A stretch of 11,278 bases of DNA from Akkermansia sp. (GCA_017379255.1 JAFNWZ010000275.1:1-11278); one strand, 5' to 3'. Positions 1-6,939 are shown, counted from the stretch's first letter. Made by a program: numbers and translations. The notes: generated from the letters alone by a model not told the origin.

Positions 1-6
1 CGCGCC

Positions 7-35
7 ATGCTATCACATAGACTTCATAAATGCAA
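7..35 (-). promoter_or_regulatory. possible promoter firing out of the left edge
   Basis: Read on the minus strand there is TTGCAT (30-35), a 17-base spacer and TAGCAT (7-12). The other promoters here place the ATG 7-10 bases after the -10 box, so a minus-strand gene would begin just outside the window. This is only a motif match and no coding sequence is visible to support it. The rest of 1-121 shows no gene. Confidence 0.3.
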
Positions 36-121
36 GCCGATAATGCGGTAGCAGCAATCACCGCGGGTGGTTTATATGTACTGTTCTGACGGTAGAGCGC
101 GGGTTTTGCGGCGGATTGTGC

Positions 122-150
122 TTGCGCATCTCCGGATGAGGGCGTATAAT
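122..150 (+). promoter_or_regulatory. pgi promoter
   Basis: TTGCGC (122-127), a 17-base spacer and a perfect TATAAT (145-150). The expected transcription start is near 157, only about four bases before the ATG at 161. The earlier in-frame ATG at 149 overlaps the -10 box itself and so cannot be in the transcript. This argues for the start at 161. Confidence 0.65.
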
Positions 151-160
151 GCTGCGCGTT

Positions 161-1693
161 ATGAAACAGTATGCCAACCAGCTTCTGCGTTACCCCGAAA
201 TGGGGATTTCCCTCGACCTTTCCAAACTGCCGCTCACGCCGGAATACCTGGCAGAGATGCAGCCGCTTATTGAGCGAGCCTATGCCGATATCGCGGCGCT
301 GGAGAGCGGCGTGATTGCCAATCCGGACGAAAACCGCATGGTGGGCCACTACTGGCTGCGCAACAGCGCCATTGCCCCCACGGCTGAGCTGCGCGCTAAG
401 ATTGATGAGCCTCTGGCTGATCTGAAGGCTTTTGCTGCCGATGTGCTGGGCGGCAGGATTCTTGCCCCGAACGGCAAGAAGTACACCACCTGCCTGGTGA
501 TTGGCATTGGTGGTTCTGCCCTGGGTCCGGAGCTGGTGGCCGATGCGCTGCCCGCTGATGGCCTGGCCATGGCTTTCCTTGACAACACCGACCCGGACGG
601 CATGTACAAGGTGCTCGACACGCTGCCGCTGACCGAAACCCTCGCCGTGGTTATCTCCAAGAGCGGCGGCACTCCCGAAACCCGCAACGGCATGGTCTGC
701 GCCCAGCAGTACTTTGCAGACAAGGGCCTCTGCTTTGCCAAGCAGGCTGTGGCCGTGACCGGCGTGGGCTCCACGCTCGATAAGGTAGCCGTGGGTGAGG
801 GCTGGGTGAAGCGCTTCCCCATGGAAGACTGGGTGGGCGGTCGTACCTCTGAGACTTCTGTGGTAGGCCTGGTTCCCGCTGCCCTGCAGGGTGTGGATAT
901 CGACAGCCTGCTGGCCGGTGCTGCCGCCATGGACGCCAAGACCCGCGTGGCTGACACCGCCACCAACATGGCCATGAAGCTGGCTCTTGCCTGGTATGAA
1001 GCCGGTGAGGGTAAGGGTAAGAAGGACATGGTGGTGCTGCCCTACAAGGACAGCCTCGTGCTCTTCTCCAAGTACCTGCAGCAGCTCATCATGGAATCCC
1101 TGGGCAAGGAGCTCGACCTGGACGGCAACACCGTGAACCAGGGTATCTCCGTGTACGGTAACAAGGGCTCCACCGACCAGCATGCATACGTGCAGCAGCT
1201 GCGCGACGGTATCAACAATTTCTTCGTGACCTTTATCGAGGTGCGCCAGTCTCCCTCCGATACCGTGAAGGTGGAAGACAACTTCACCGCTGGTGACTAC
1301 CTGCAGGGCTTCCTGCGCGGTACCCGCAAGGCTCTTTCTGAAAGCGGTCGCAAGAACATCACCATTTCCATCCCCGTGGTGAACGCCTACACGCTGGGTA
1401 TGCTCATCGCTCTCTTTGAGCGCACGGTGAGCTTCTACGCCAGCCTCATCCACATCAATGCCTACCACCAGCCTGGTGTGCAGGCCGGCAAGCTGGCCGC
1501 CAATGTATTCCTGAAGCTGCTGGCCGCCGCTGAGGGGGCTCTGACCACCACTCCCGCTACCGCTGGCGATGTGGCTGCCAAGCTGGGCACCGATGTGGAA
1601 GACACCTACCACGCCCTGGTGCACATTGCCGAGAGCGGCAAGGCCACCTGGACCATGGGTGACTGCCCCTGCCGCGATACCTTTGCTCTGTAA
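161..1693 (+). CDS. pgi: glucose-6-phosphate isomerase
   Basis: Cytoplasmic enzyme interconverting glucose-6-phosphate and fructose-6-phosphate in glycolysis and gluconeogenesis. Counting from the ATG at 161 (510 residues), the first SIS domain has the glycine loop GIGGSALG at 115-122 and the sugar-phosphate loop SKSGGTPET at 166-174. GGRTSETSVVG follows near 226-236. The second SIS domain has MESLGK with the base-catalyst Glu312, GSTDQHAY with His341 and the family signature YHQPGVQAGK ending in Lys444. About 65 residues follow that lysine, a normal tail for this subfamily. An upstream in-frame ATG (149) lies inside the -10 box, so I reject it. A downstream ATG at 200 is possible but would drop family-like N-terminal sequence. 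Codon use is strongly biased (CTG, AAG, GTG), as expected for a highly expressed gene. It appears monocistronic, between its own promoter and a strong terminator. Confidence 0.97.
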   Translation: MKQYANQLLRYPEMGISLDLSKLPLTPEYLAEMQPLIERAYADIAALESGVIANPDENRMVGHYWLRNSAIAPTAELRAKIDEPLADLKAFAADVLGGRILAPNGKKYTTCLVIGIGGSALGPELVADALPADGLAMAFLDNTDPDGMYKVLDTLPLTETLAVVISKSGGTPETRNGMVCAQQYFADKGLCFAKQAVAVTGVGSTLDKVAVGEGWVKRFPMEDWVGGRTSETSVVGLVPAALQGVDIDSLLAGAAAMDAKTRVADTATNMAMKLALAWYEAGEGKGKKDMVVLPYKDSLVLFSKYLQQLIMESLGKELDLDGNTVNQGISVYGNKGSTDQHAYVQQLRDGINNFFVTFIEVRQSPSDTVKVEDNFTAGDYLQGFLRGTRKALSESGRKNITISIPVVNAYTLGMLIALFERTVSFYASLIHINAYHQPGVQAGKLAANVFLKLLAAAEGALTTTPATAGDVAAKLGTDVEDTYHALVHIAESGKATWTMGDCPCRDTFAL

Positions 1694-1712
1694 AGGTTGA
1701 TTGCTAGATTTC

Positions 1713-1746
1713 AAAAAAGCCTGAGCATGCATGCTCAGGCTTTTTT
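1713..1746 (+). terminator. palindromic terminator after pgi
   Basis: A perfect 34-base palindrome: A6, GCCTGAGCAT, then its mirror and T6. It starts 19 bases after the pgi stop codon. It is symmetric and could act on either strand. Its left flank, AGATTTC, and the GCCTGAG stem recur at the terminators in 6911-7090. Confidence 0.9.
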
Positions 1747-1775
1747 GTCGGTGTGTTTGCGTAGCGTTAGCGGCA

Positions 1776-2024
1776 CGGAATTTTGAGCCCACGGAGTGGG
1801 CGAAAAATGTTAGGCACGTGCAGCGTTTGCTCCCACGAAAAAACGAACAAGAACCCGTGATAACGGGTGGCCGAAAACGATGCAATATATTGAAGCTACG
1901 CTTTCTGCCGCCCTCTCGCCATGCTCGGGGCTCCGATGTTATTTTGGATTACCCGGGGTTCCGCGACTTCGTCGCTCCACCCCGGGCTATCATCTGCCGC
2001 CCACTCTGTGGGCTGTACATTCCG
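1776..2024. repeat. hairpin-rich dispersed repeat element with imperfect inverted ends
   Basis: This element fills most of the gap between pgi and the SMUG1 gene. Its ends, 1776-1813 and 1987-2024, are inverted copies matching at 30 of 38 positions. Each end contains a GCCCAC-3-GTGGGC hairpin (1787-1801 and 1999-2013). Inside are ACCCG-6-CGGGT (1853-1868) and a two-storey hairpin, CCCGGGGT (1952-1959) with ACCCCGGG (1979-1986) enclosing GCGAC-TTC-GTCGC (1963-1975). Open frames across it are not codon-like and have no family resemblance. The CCCGGGGT-type hairpin next to a GCCC..GGGC hairpin resembles, from memory, dispersed intergenic repeats of Bacteroidetes, Chlorobi and Verrucomicrobia genomes. 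I cannot attach a published name. The rest of 1694-2166, apart from the terminator and the promoter, shows nothing gene-like. Confidence 0.7.
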
Positions 2025-2130
2025 CTTGCCTGCGTCACTTCAAAGTCCGGTTTGTCGGTGATACCCCATGACTTTTGGCTGATGAGGTTTACTTATTCTT
2101 ATGTTTGCCGTTACAAGTGCGGCAGCGAAC

Positions 2131-2159
2131 TTGTCAACCGGGTGGTTTTCTGCTATTGT
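2131..2159 (+). promoter_or_regulatory. promoter of the SMUG1 gene
   Basis: TTGTCA (2131-2136), a 17-base spacer and TATTGT (2154-2159). The expected start of transcription is 2166 or 2167, which is the A of the ATG at 2167, so the mRNA is predicted to be leaderless. This fixes the start codon: the longer in-frame reading from 2101 would begin upstream of the promoter. Confidence 0.6.
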
Positions 2160-2166
2160 CAATTCC

Positions 2167-2901
2167 ATGCAGAGAGAACAGCTTATTGCCGCCGCTAAGG
2201 AACTGAGCCGCGAGGTGGGTAAACTCGAATTTGCCGCCCCGGTGGCGTATACCTATAATCCGCTGGATTATGCCTGGGAGGGGCACGAGGCCTATATCCG
2301 CAAGTTCGGCGCGGGGCAGAAGGATGTGCTCTACCTGGGGATGAATCCCGGCCCCTTCGGCATGGCGCAGACCGGGGTGCCCTTTGGTGAAATTGCCGCT
2401 GTGACCCTGTGGATGGGCATCATGGCCTCCGTGGGGCAGCCGGAGCAGACGCACCCGAAGCGCCCGGTGCAGGGCTTTTCCTGTCCGCGTTCAGAGGTGA
2501 GCGGCCGCCGTCTCTGGGGGCTGTTCGAGGAAATGTACGGCCCGGCGGAGGAATTTTTCAAGCACGCCTATGTGGCGAACTACTGCCCGCTCATCTGGAT
2601 GGGGGAGACGGGGGCGAATATCACCCCCACGCAGCTGCCCAAGGCGCAGATGGAGGCGCTGGATGCCGCCTGCCAGCGTCATCTGGTGAGTCTGATTGAG
2701 ATTCTGCAGCCCCGCGTGCTCATCGGCGTGGGCGGCTACGCGCTCAAACAGCTGGAACTGGCTGCCGCCGCCCTGCCGGAAATGGTGTTCACCCTGGGGA
2801 CTATCCTGCACCCCAGCCCGGCCAGTCCGGTGGCCAACAAGCACTGGCCCGCCCGCCCGAAGGAGCAGATCCAGGCCATTCTGGCACAGGCCGGACTCTG
2901 A
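2167..2901 (+). CDS. SMUG1-family uracil-DNA glycosylase
   Basis: Removes uracil (and in this family oxidised uracils such as 5-hydroxymethyluracil) from DNA, starting base-excision repair. The 244-residue protein reads like vertebrate SMUG1. YNPLDYAWEGH (30-40) leads to the first catalytic motif, LGMNPGPFGMAQTGVPFG (57-74), where Asn60 is the counterpart of the water-positioning Asn of human SMUG1. HPKRPVQG, CPRSEVSG and ANYCPL follow. The second motif, LHPSPASPVANK (214-225), supplies His215 and the DNA-intercalating loop. Length and motif order are complete. Bacterial SMUG1 enzymes are known from Geobacter and from the verrucomicrobium Opitutus. The start at 2167 is chosen because the promoter lies immediately upstream. 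Its stop codon is one base from the stop of the convergent mntP gene, with no terminator between. Confidence 0.95.
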   Translation: MQREQLIAAAKELSREVGKLEFAAPVAYTYNPLDYAWEGHEAYIRKFGAGQKDVLYLGMNPGPFGMAQTGVPFGEIAAVTLWMGIMASVGQPEQTHPKRPVQGFSCPRSEVSGRRLWGLFEEMYGPAEEFFKHAYVANYCPLIWMGETGANITPTQLPKAQMEALDAACQRHLVSLIEILQPRVLIGVGGYALKQLELAAAALPEMVFTLGTILHPSPASPVANKHWPARPKEQIQAILAQAGL

Positions 2902-2902
2902 T

Positions 2903-3469
2903 TCACAGAATGTTGTGAATGCCCAGTGAAATCAGCAGCACACCTGCCGCCGTTTCCAGCCAGCGGGTGGGCAGGTGGTGCAGCAGGCGGGCGCTGTGAA
3001 AGGCGGCCATGGCGCAGGCAAAGGTGATGCCGCCGATGATGCTGACGGCCAGCCCCAGCTGCAGCTGCGGCCCGCCTATGTTGCCCAGTGCCATGCAGGC
3101 ACCCACGGCCAGTGCGTCAATGCTGGTGGCAATACCTACGAGAATCAGCCCACTGATGCCCAGCGCCGTGGAGGATGCGGTTTCTTCCTCCTCACCGCCG
3201 CTCCAGGCTTTGTAAATGATGCTGCCGCCCAGAGTGGCAAAAACGGCCAGCACAATCCACGGCGCCCAGAGGCTGACCACCGTGCGCAGCGCCTCGCCGC
3301 CCCAGTATCCCAGCAGCGGCATGCCTGCCTGGAACGCCCCCACGCTGAGCGCCAGCCAGAAGGCCGCCAGGCCGCGTTCCTGCCGCAGCACCAGCCCGTA
3401 GGAAAACGCATATACCGTGGCATCCACGGCCAGCGCCAGGGCGATGAGTGTGATTTCGAGGTAATTCAT
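2903..3469 (-). CDS. mntP: manganese efflux pump MntP
   Basis: Inner-membrane exporter protecting against excess Mn(II). The 188 residues form about six hydrophobic helices in two related halves. Each half carries the conserved acidic site: Asp16 in ALAVDATVYAF and Asp118 in GIATSIDALAVG. Both fall at the numbering known for the E. coli protein. A charged cytoplasmic loop (GGEEEE, 91-96) separates the halves. It is the last gene of the four-gene minus-strand operon. Its ATG lies nine bases after the stop of the CHASE2-like gene and has no Shine-Dalgarno sequence, so translation is probably coupled. I see no Mn-sensing (yybP-ykoY) riboswitch or dedicated promoter before it, so Mn-specific control at this gene is not evident. 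No terminator follows; read-through would be antisense to the SMUG1 gene. Confidence 0.93.
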   Translation of the reverse strand: MNYLEITLIALALAVDATVYAFSYGLVLRQERGLAAFWLALSVGAFQAGMPLLGYWGGEALRTVVSLWAPWIVLAVFATLGGSIIYKAWSGGEEEETASSTALGISGLILVGIATSIDALAVGACMALGNIGGPQLQLGLAVSIIGGITFACAMAAFHSARLLHHLPTRWLETAAGVLLISLGIHNIL

Positions 3470-3478
3470 GAAAGATAA

Positions 3479-4834
3479 TTACTTGCGGCGTTTGCCGAAC
3501 AGTCCTTTATCGTAGGTGCGGTGCAGCAGGAAGACAAAGGCCAGCACCAGCCACCAGGCCAGCAGGGGTGCTGCGGCAAACCAATGCTGCTGCTGAACCT
3601 GCTCTGCCGCTGCCCAGATGACCCCGCAGGGCAGTGCCAGCAGGATGAACCAGCGCAGGAATCCGGGCACAAAGGGCATGAGCCACAGGAAGAAGAGCAG
3701 GCAGACGCAGGCGGTGGTGCGGCTCTGCCAGCTTTGCATGAAGGGGAGCTGGCGCAGCACCTGGCCGCCGCAGGGGCGCTCGCTGGTGTGGGTGATGATT
3801 CTTTCTGTGCCCGCCAGTTGGGAAAGGGTGCGGGCCAGGCGCTCCAGCCGCAGTGGGGTGTTCTGTCCGGCGGCGGGTTGCTCCAGCATGATGCAGGGGC
3901 GCTCGCCCAGCTCGGCGGGCAGGGGGGTACCGCTCACGATATCTGCCAGGGGAATGGTGGTCACCTTAGCTTCATTCAACCGGGTGCGGCTGTTGGCATC
4001 AATAGCCAGGGTAAAGCCGCCGTAGGAAATCTCCTTGCCCAGCTTCACCTTCACGTCCTTGCCATCCAGCCCGAGACGCGCCAGCGCCAGGCGGAACGGC
4101 AGGGTGGGGATGGTCTCGCCATTCCAGCGCATGAGCAGGGGGAAGGAAATGCTGTCTACCGCAGAGGGATTCTGGGTGTGCGGCTCGCCTTCCAGCCAGT
4201 CCGGGGCCCAGACCACATCCAGCGCATCGGGTGTTTCGGTGAGCCCGTTTGGCAGGGGGCGGTTGGCAATGGGCAGGCCGCTGGGGTCGCCCTCGATGTT
4301 TTCCTGAGGAATGGAGGCGTTCCGCAGCATGGCCGGGGTGAAATCCGGCTGGGCGGCGGTGCGCCCGCGCAGCCCTACGGCTGAGTGCTCAAAACCGGCC
4401 AGCACCCGGCAGAGCATCTCGCGCACCATGTCGCCCTGTTCGCCCGGCCAGATAAGCGGGGAGGAAAGTCCTACGGTGGTGGCGCCGCTCTGTTTGAGCT
4501 TGTTGAGCAGCACGGCGAAATCCTGCGGGCCGAGCGGCAGCGCGGCAAAGGCTGCGGCGCAGGCGTCATCGTTCAGTTCCACCATACCCACTGCCGGGCA
4601 TTCGCGCAGGCGTGTCTGGGTGACCACCGGTTCCATGGCCACGGGTTGGCCCGGCGCGAGCAGTTGCGGGTAATCTTCCTCCGCCCAGGGGCAGAAAGAA
4701 TGTCCCAGGCGGTTGAAGAGCCACTGGTCGCAGCGGTGCAGGGCGCCATCCAGGGCAAACCATGTACCAATCAGTACGGCCAGCCAGAACAGCACTGCCA
4801 GAAAGCTTACATGTTTAGATGTTGTAGGAGGCAT
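3479..4834 (-). CDS. CHASE2-like extracytoplasmic sensor protein without output domain
   Basis: Predicted inner-membrane protein of 451 residues. One membrane helix (about 10-29) precedes a large extracytoplasmic region (about 30-370). Three C-terminal helices (about 373-390, 392-410, 418-438) and a short basic tail (GLFGKRRK) follow. The extracytoplasmic part has CHASE2-type landmarks: GMVELNDD (83-90), a repeated-unit helix LLNKLKQSGATTVGL (109-123), SFPLLMRW and LPFRLALARLGL (229-256), then ISYGGF (269-274) and IPLADIVSGTPLPAELGERPCIML (294-317). In known CHASE2 proteins the triple helix leads into a cyclase, kinase or GGDEF domain. Here the protein stops 13 residues after the last helix. 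The gene overlaps the end of the kinase gene by 28 bases and is followed nine bases later by mntP. The family call is by pattern only; the ligand is unknown. Confidence 0.65.
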   Translation of the reverse strand: MPPTTSKHVSFLAVLFWLAVLIGTWFALDGALHRCDQWLFNRLGHSFCPWAEEDYPQLLAPGQPVAMEPVVTQTRLRECPAVGMVELNDDACAAAFAALPLGPQDFAVLLNKLKQSGATTVGLSSPLIWPGEQGDMVREMLCRVLAGFEHSAVGLRGRTAAQPDFTPAMLRNASIPQENIEGDPSGLPIANRPLPNGLTETPDALDVVWAPDWLEGEPHTQNPSAVDSISFPLLMRWNGETIPTLPFRLALARLGLDGKDVKVKLGKEISYGGFTLAIDANSRTRLNEAKVTTIPLADIVSGTPLPAELGERPCIMLEQPAAGQNTPLRLERLARTLSQLAGTERIITHTSERPCGGQVLRQLPFMQSWQSRTTACVCLLFFLWLMPFVPGFLRWFILLALPCGVIWAAAEQVQQQHWFAAAPLLAWWLVLAFVFLLHRTYDKGLFGKRRK

Positions 4835-5772
4835 GCGGCAACGGGGGCTGCGGGTGAAGTTTCCGGGGTGTGGGCGGCGGCATGGCGCAGCGCGGCCAGC
4901 CCGGCGGGGATGAGGTTCAGATACCAGTCACGCTGCTGGTTATAGCCGATATTGGCGAACGCGCCCAGCGCCTGCATGAGACGCTGCATGGCGCAGGCGG
5001 AGTAGATGCCGGCATCAATCCTGGTGCCGCTCATCTGCTCCCAGAGCTGCAGCAGTTCGTTGCGCTCGGCTTCGTCCAGCTGCATGTAGGGGTCATAGAG
5101 CAGGGAGGCCAGGTCATATTCCAGCCGCCCATAGCGCATGCCCTGGAAGTCGATGAGCCAGGCTTCGCCGTCATGCAGCATGATATTCTGGCTCTGGCAG
5201 TCGCGGTGCACGGGCACTCGGGGCAGTCCGGCCAGCCAGTCGGCCATGGCCTGCAGCTCCGGCTGGGCCAGGAAAGCAGCGGCATCGCCGCCCAGATGGC
5301 GGCCGATGAGGTGTTCGGCAAAATACTCCTGCTCCCAGCGGTACAGGGCTGCGTCAAAAGGCGGCTGCAGCGGCCAGCCGGGGGTCAGCTGGTAGAGAGG
5401 CAGCAGGGTACGGAAGGCCTGTGCGTAGGCATGGCGGCGTTCGGGCCACGGGGCTTCCCTCAGGCTCAGAATATCTGTTTCCCCTAAATCCTGCACCAGG
5501 CACGCCCCGCAGTTACCGGGGAGCGATGCTTCTGCCAGAATGGCAGGCACGCGGATGCCTGCCTGAGCCAGCCCATGGGCGGCGGGTAAGAAAGAATGGT
5601 TGTCGGCGCGCTGGCCCGTCCAGTGAATGCCCAGCACCCCGGCAGCGCGCATGATGGTGCGTCCGCTCGCTCCGGCGCTGACGGCCTGCAGTTCCTCCGG
5701 CAGCACGGCAATGCCGCAGTGCTGCTGTATCATGTTTGCCAGCTGGCAACGCGCCTGGTCTGCCTTGGGCAT
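4807..5772 (-). CDS. AmgK-like sugar kinase (aminoglycoside phosphotransferase fold)
   Basis: Cytoplasmic small-molecule kinase of 321 residues, close in pattern to the COG3178 group that includes AmgK, the anomeric MurNAc/GlcNAc kinase of peptidoglycan recycling. A nucleotide loop, AGASGRT (33-39), opens the N-lobe. CLVQDLGETDIL (91-102) is the hinge. The catalytic loop is VHRDCQSQN (188-196), with Asp191 and Asn196. The metal-binding site is LIDFQGMRYGRLEYDLASLLYDPY (206-229), with Asp208. AmgK normally works with the nucleotidyltransferase MurU, but no such gene is adjacent. The substrate is therefore inferred only as an amino sugar or related hexose. The ATG sits nine bases after the stop of the upstream membrane-protein gene, preceded by GCCACC rather than a Shine-Dalgarno sequence. 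The 3' end overlaps the CHASE2-like gene by 28 bases. Confidence 0.8.
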   Translation of the reverse strand: MPKADQARCQLANMIQQHCGIAVLPEELQAVSAGASGRTIMRAAGVLGIHWTGQRADNHSFLPAAHGLAQAGIRVPAILAEASLPGNCGACLVQDLGETDILSLREAPWPERRHAYAQAFRTLLPLYQLTPGWPLQPPFDAALYRWEQEYFAEHLIGRHLGGDAAAFLAQPELQAMADWLAGLPRVPVHRDCQSQNIMLHDGEAWLIDFQGMRYGRLEYDLASLLYDPYMQLDEAERNELLQLWEQMSGTRIDAGIYSACAMQRLMQALGAFANIGYNQQRDWYLNLIPAGLAALRHAAAHTPETSPAAPVAACLLQHLNM

Positions 5773-5781
5773 GGTGGCGTA

Positions 5782-6309
5782 TCAGTCAACCTTGAAATAA
5801 CTGAGCCCGGGGGCTTCGAGCTTGCGGGCTGCGCGTTTTGCGCTGGCTGCAGGCGCTGCCGGAACCTCGGCTGTGGGGGCCGGCTGGGGAACGCGGCCTC
5901 CGCCGGGAATGGGAGAATTAGGGTACATTGGTGTTACCGGTGCTGTTACCGGGCGTGCCAGTTCGGCCAGATTAGGGACTGAAGGTTCTGCTTCTTCCTC
6001 ATGGACGGCCTGTTCAACGGGGTTGATGGCAGCCTTTGCTTTCTTCTTCTTTTTCTTGATTGGGGCTGCATCCGCGGCTGGGGTATAGTGCGCAACCAGT
6101 CGCAGCTTCTCAAGCTGTTTGTTGATTTGAATGAGCAGCAGCAGTGCAGAACCGGCAATCACGGGCCAGCTGCGGACAATAAGCTCATGGAGTACCTCCG
6201 GCCCCACGGCGTTTTCCGGTCGGTTTTGCAGAAAATCCATGCCGCTGTATACCCCGCTGGCAAGCAGGATGATGGCCACAAAATACCCAATGGGAATAGC
6301 GATTAGCAT
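5782..6309 (-). CDS. hypothetical two-helix membrane protein with Lys-rich and Pro/Ala-rich tail
   Basis: I do not recognise a family. The 175-residue product has two hydrophobic helices (about 3-22 and 45-62) joined by a polar loop. A long hydrophilic tail follows. It starts with a coiled-coil-like stretch (QINKQLEKLR, 61-70), then six lysines in a row (85-90), a Glu-rich patch (104-108) and low-complexity Pro/Ala/Gly sequence to the end. By the positive-inside rule the tail should be cytoplasmic with both termini inside. It is the first gene of the four-gene operon and has a strong consensus-like promoter directly before the ATG (6307-6309 read in reverse). The next gene begins nine bases after its stop. 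The codon pattern and operon position support a real gene; a scaffold or regulator role for the downstream kinase or sensor is speculation. Confidence 0.8.
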   Translation of the reverse strand: MLIAIPIGYFVAIILLASGVYSGMDFLQNRPENAVGPEVLHELIVRSWPVIAGSALLLLIQINKQLEKLRLVAHYTPAADAAPIKKKKKKAKAAINPVEQAVHEEEAEPSVPNLAELARPVTAPVTPMYPNSPIPGGGRVPQPAPTAEVPAAPAASAKRAARKLEAPGLSYFKVD

Positions 6310-6318
6310 ACCGCGGAT

Positions 6319-6346
6319 ATTGTAACAGAATAGGCCTTTCTGTCAA
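6319..6346 (-). promoter_or_regulatory. promoter of the kinase-CHASE2-mntP operon
   Basis: On the minus strand: perfect TTGACA (6341-6346), a 16-base spacer and TACAAT (6319-6324). The -10 box ends nine bases before the ATG, predicting a leader of about three bases. Its -35 box is nine bases from the -35 box of the divergent rlmH promoter. Confidence 0.75.
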
Positions 6347-6355
6347 GTAAAAGGG

Positions 6356-6384
6356 TTGACGTAGAGCGGTATCTGGTGTACCGT
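6356..6384 (+). promoter_or_regulatory. rlmH promoter
   Basis: TTGACG (6356-6361), a 17-base spacer and TACCGT (6379-6384). The predicted transcription start is about 6391, three bases before the ATG at 6394. An upstream in-frame ATG at 6376 lies within the promoter and is rejected. Confidence 0.6.
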
Positions 6385-6393
6385 TGTCGCGTC

Positions 6394-6834
6394 ATGGATT
6401 TCCGCATTATTGCTGCTGCTAAACCCTCTATCGCCTATACCCGGGATGGCGTTAAATTCTTTGAGGAACGCTTGCGCCCGCTCGGGCGTGTGGAGCTGCG
6501 TTATGTGAAGGCCGGTGATTCGGAATCTGTCTCCGCCCGCTTGCTGGAGGCCAGTGAAGGGTGCATCCGCATTGCCATGGATGAACGCGGCGAAAACTGG
6601 ACCACCCGGGAACTGGAAAAACGCGTGCGCCGCTGGCAACTCCAGGCGGTCAAGCATGTGGCTTTCCTCATCGGCGCGGCAGATGGGCATACCCAGGCGC
6701 TGCGTGATGCCTGCGACCATGTGTTGTGCCTGGGCAGGCACACCATGCAGCACGAGCTGGCCCTCGTGGTGCTGCTGGAGCAGATTTACCGTGTCCATAC
6801 CCTGCTGGCCGGCAGCCCCTACCACAGGGATTGA
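6394..6834 (+). CDS. rlmH: 23S rRNA (pseudouridine1915-N3)-methyltransferase RlmH
   Basis: SPOUT-class methyltransferase that uses S-adenosylmethionine to methylate pseudouridine 1915 in helix 69 of 23S rRNA on the assembled 70S ribosome. The 146-residue product has [14 protein letters not shown] (61-74), the counterpart of the family's LDERGKxWSSxx[13 protein letters not shown] (89-99) is the cofactor loop, here GAADGH rather than the usual GGxx[22 protein letters not shown] (113-133) forms the trefoil knot. The protein ends SPYHRD, matching the conserved family C-terminus, so the 3' end is intact. The start at 6394 rests on the promoter position and on [10 protein letters not shown] matching the family N-terminus. 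The stop codon TGA is also the first three bases of the 38-base repeat at 6832-6869. Confidence 0.93.
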   Translation: MDFRIIAAAKPSIAYTRDGVKFFEERLRPLGRVELRYVKAGDSESVSARLLEASEGCIRIAMDERGENWTTRELEKRVRRWQLQAVKHVAFLIGAADGHTQALRDACDHVLCLGRHTMQHELALVVLLEQIYRVHTLLAGSPYHRD

Positions 6835-6869
6835 GGAATGCAGATTTCAAAACGCAGAATGCAGAATGA
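6832..6869 (+). repeat. 38-base 3'-end repeat, left arm
   Basis: Begins at the rlmH stop codon with TGAGGAATGCAGATTTCA and ends GCAGAATGCAGAATGA. It matches the reverse complement of 7130-7167 at 37 of 38 positions. It contains the short internal direct repeat GCAGAATGCAGAATG. Confidence 0.95.
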
Positions 6870-6877
6870 TTAGTTCG

Positions 6878-6899
6878 CATGCTGCCTCCCGGCAGCATG
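6878..6899 (+). other. GCTGCC hairpin, left copy
   Basis: CATGCTGCC, loop TCCC, GGCAGCATG: a perfect 9-base-pair stem. It sits between the 38-base repeat and the terminator. The mirrored copy at 7099-7120 differs in its outer pairs on both sides at once, so the pairing is kept. Confidence 0.85.
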
Positions 6900-6910
6900 G
6901 GGGAAAGAGA

Positions 6911-6939
6911 AAAAAGCCTGAGATGTTCTCAGGCTTTTT
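6911..6939 (+). terminator. terminator after rlmH
   Basis: AAAAAGCCTGAGA, loop TGT, TCTCAGGCTTTTT: a 13-base-pair stem, including the A/T pairs, with a T-tract. It is about 80 bases downstream of the rlmH stop codon and has the same GCCTGAG core as the pgi terminator. Confidence 0.88.

Noticed and set aside
349..1029. 226-codon minus-strand frame inside pgi
   Set aside because: Low-complexity Ser/Pro/Ala shadow of a highly codon-biased gene; no start signal or family match.
1731..2198. 155-codon plus-strand frame between pgi and the SMUG1 gene
   Set aside because: It starts inside the pgi terminator and runs through the hairpin repeat; the composition is not protein-like.
5782..6309. Programmed frameshifting at the lysine run
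   Set aside because: The lysine codons alternate AAG and AAA, so there is no uniform slippery run, and no alternative frame of interest follows.
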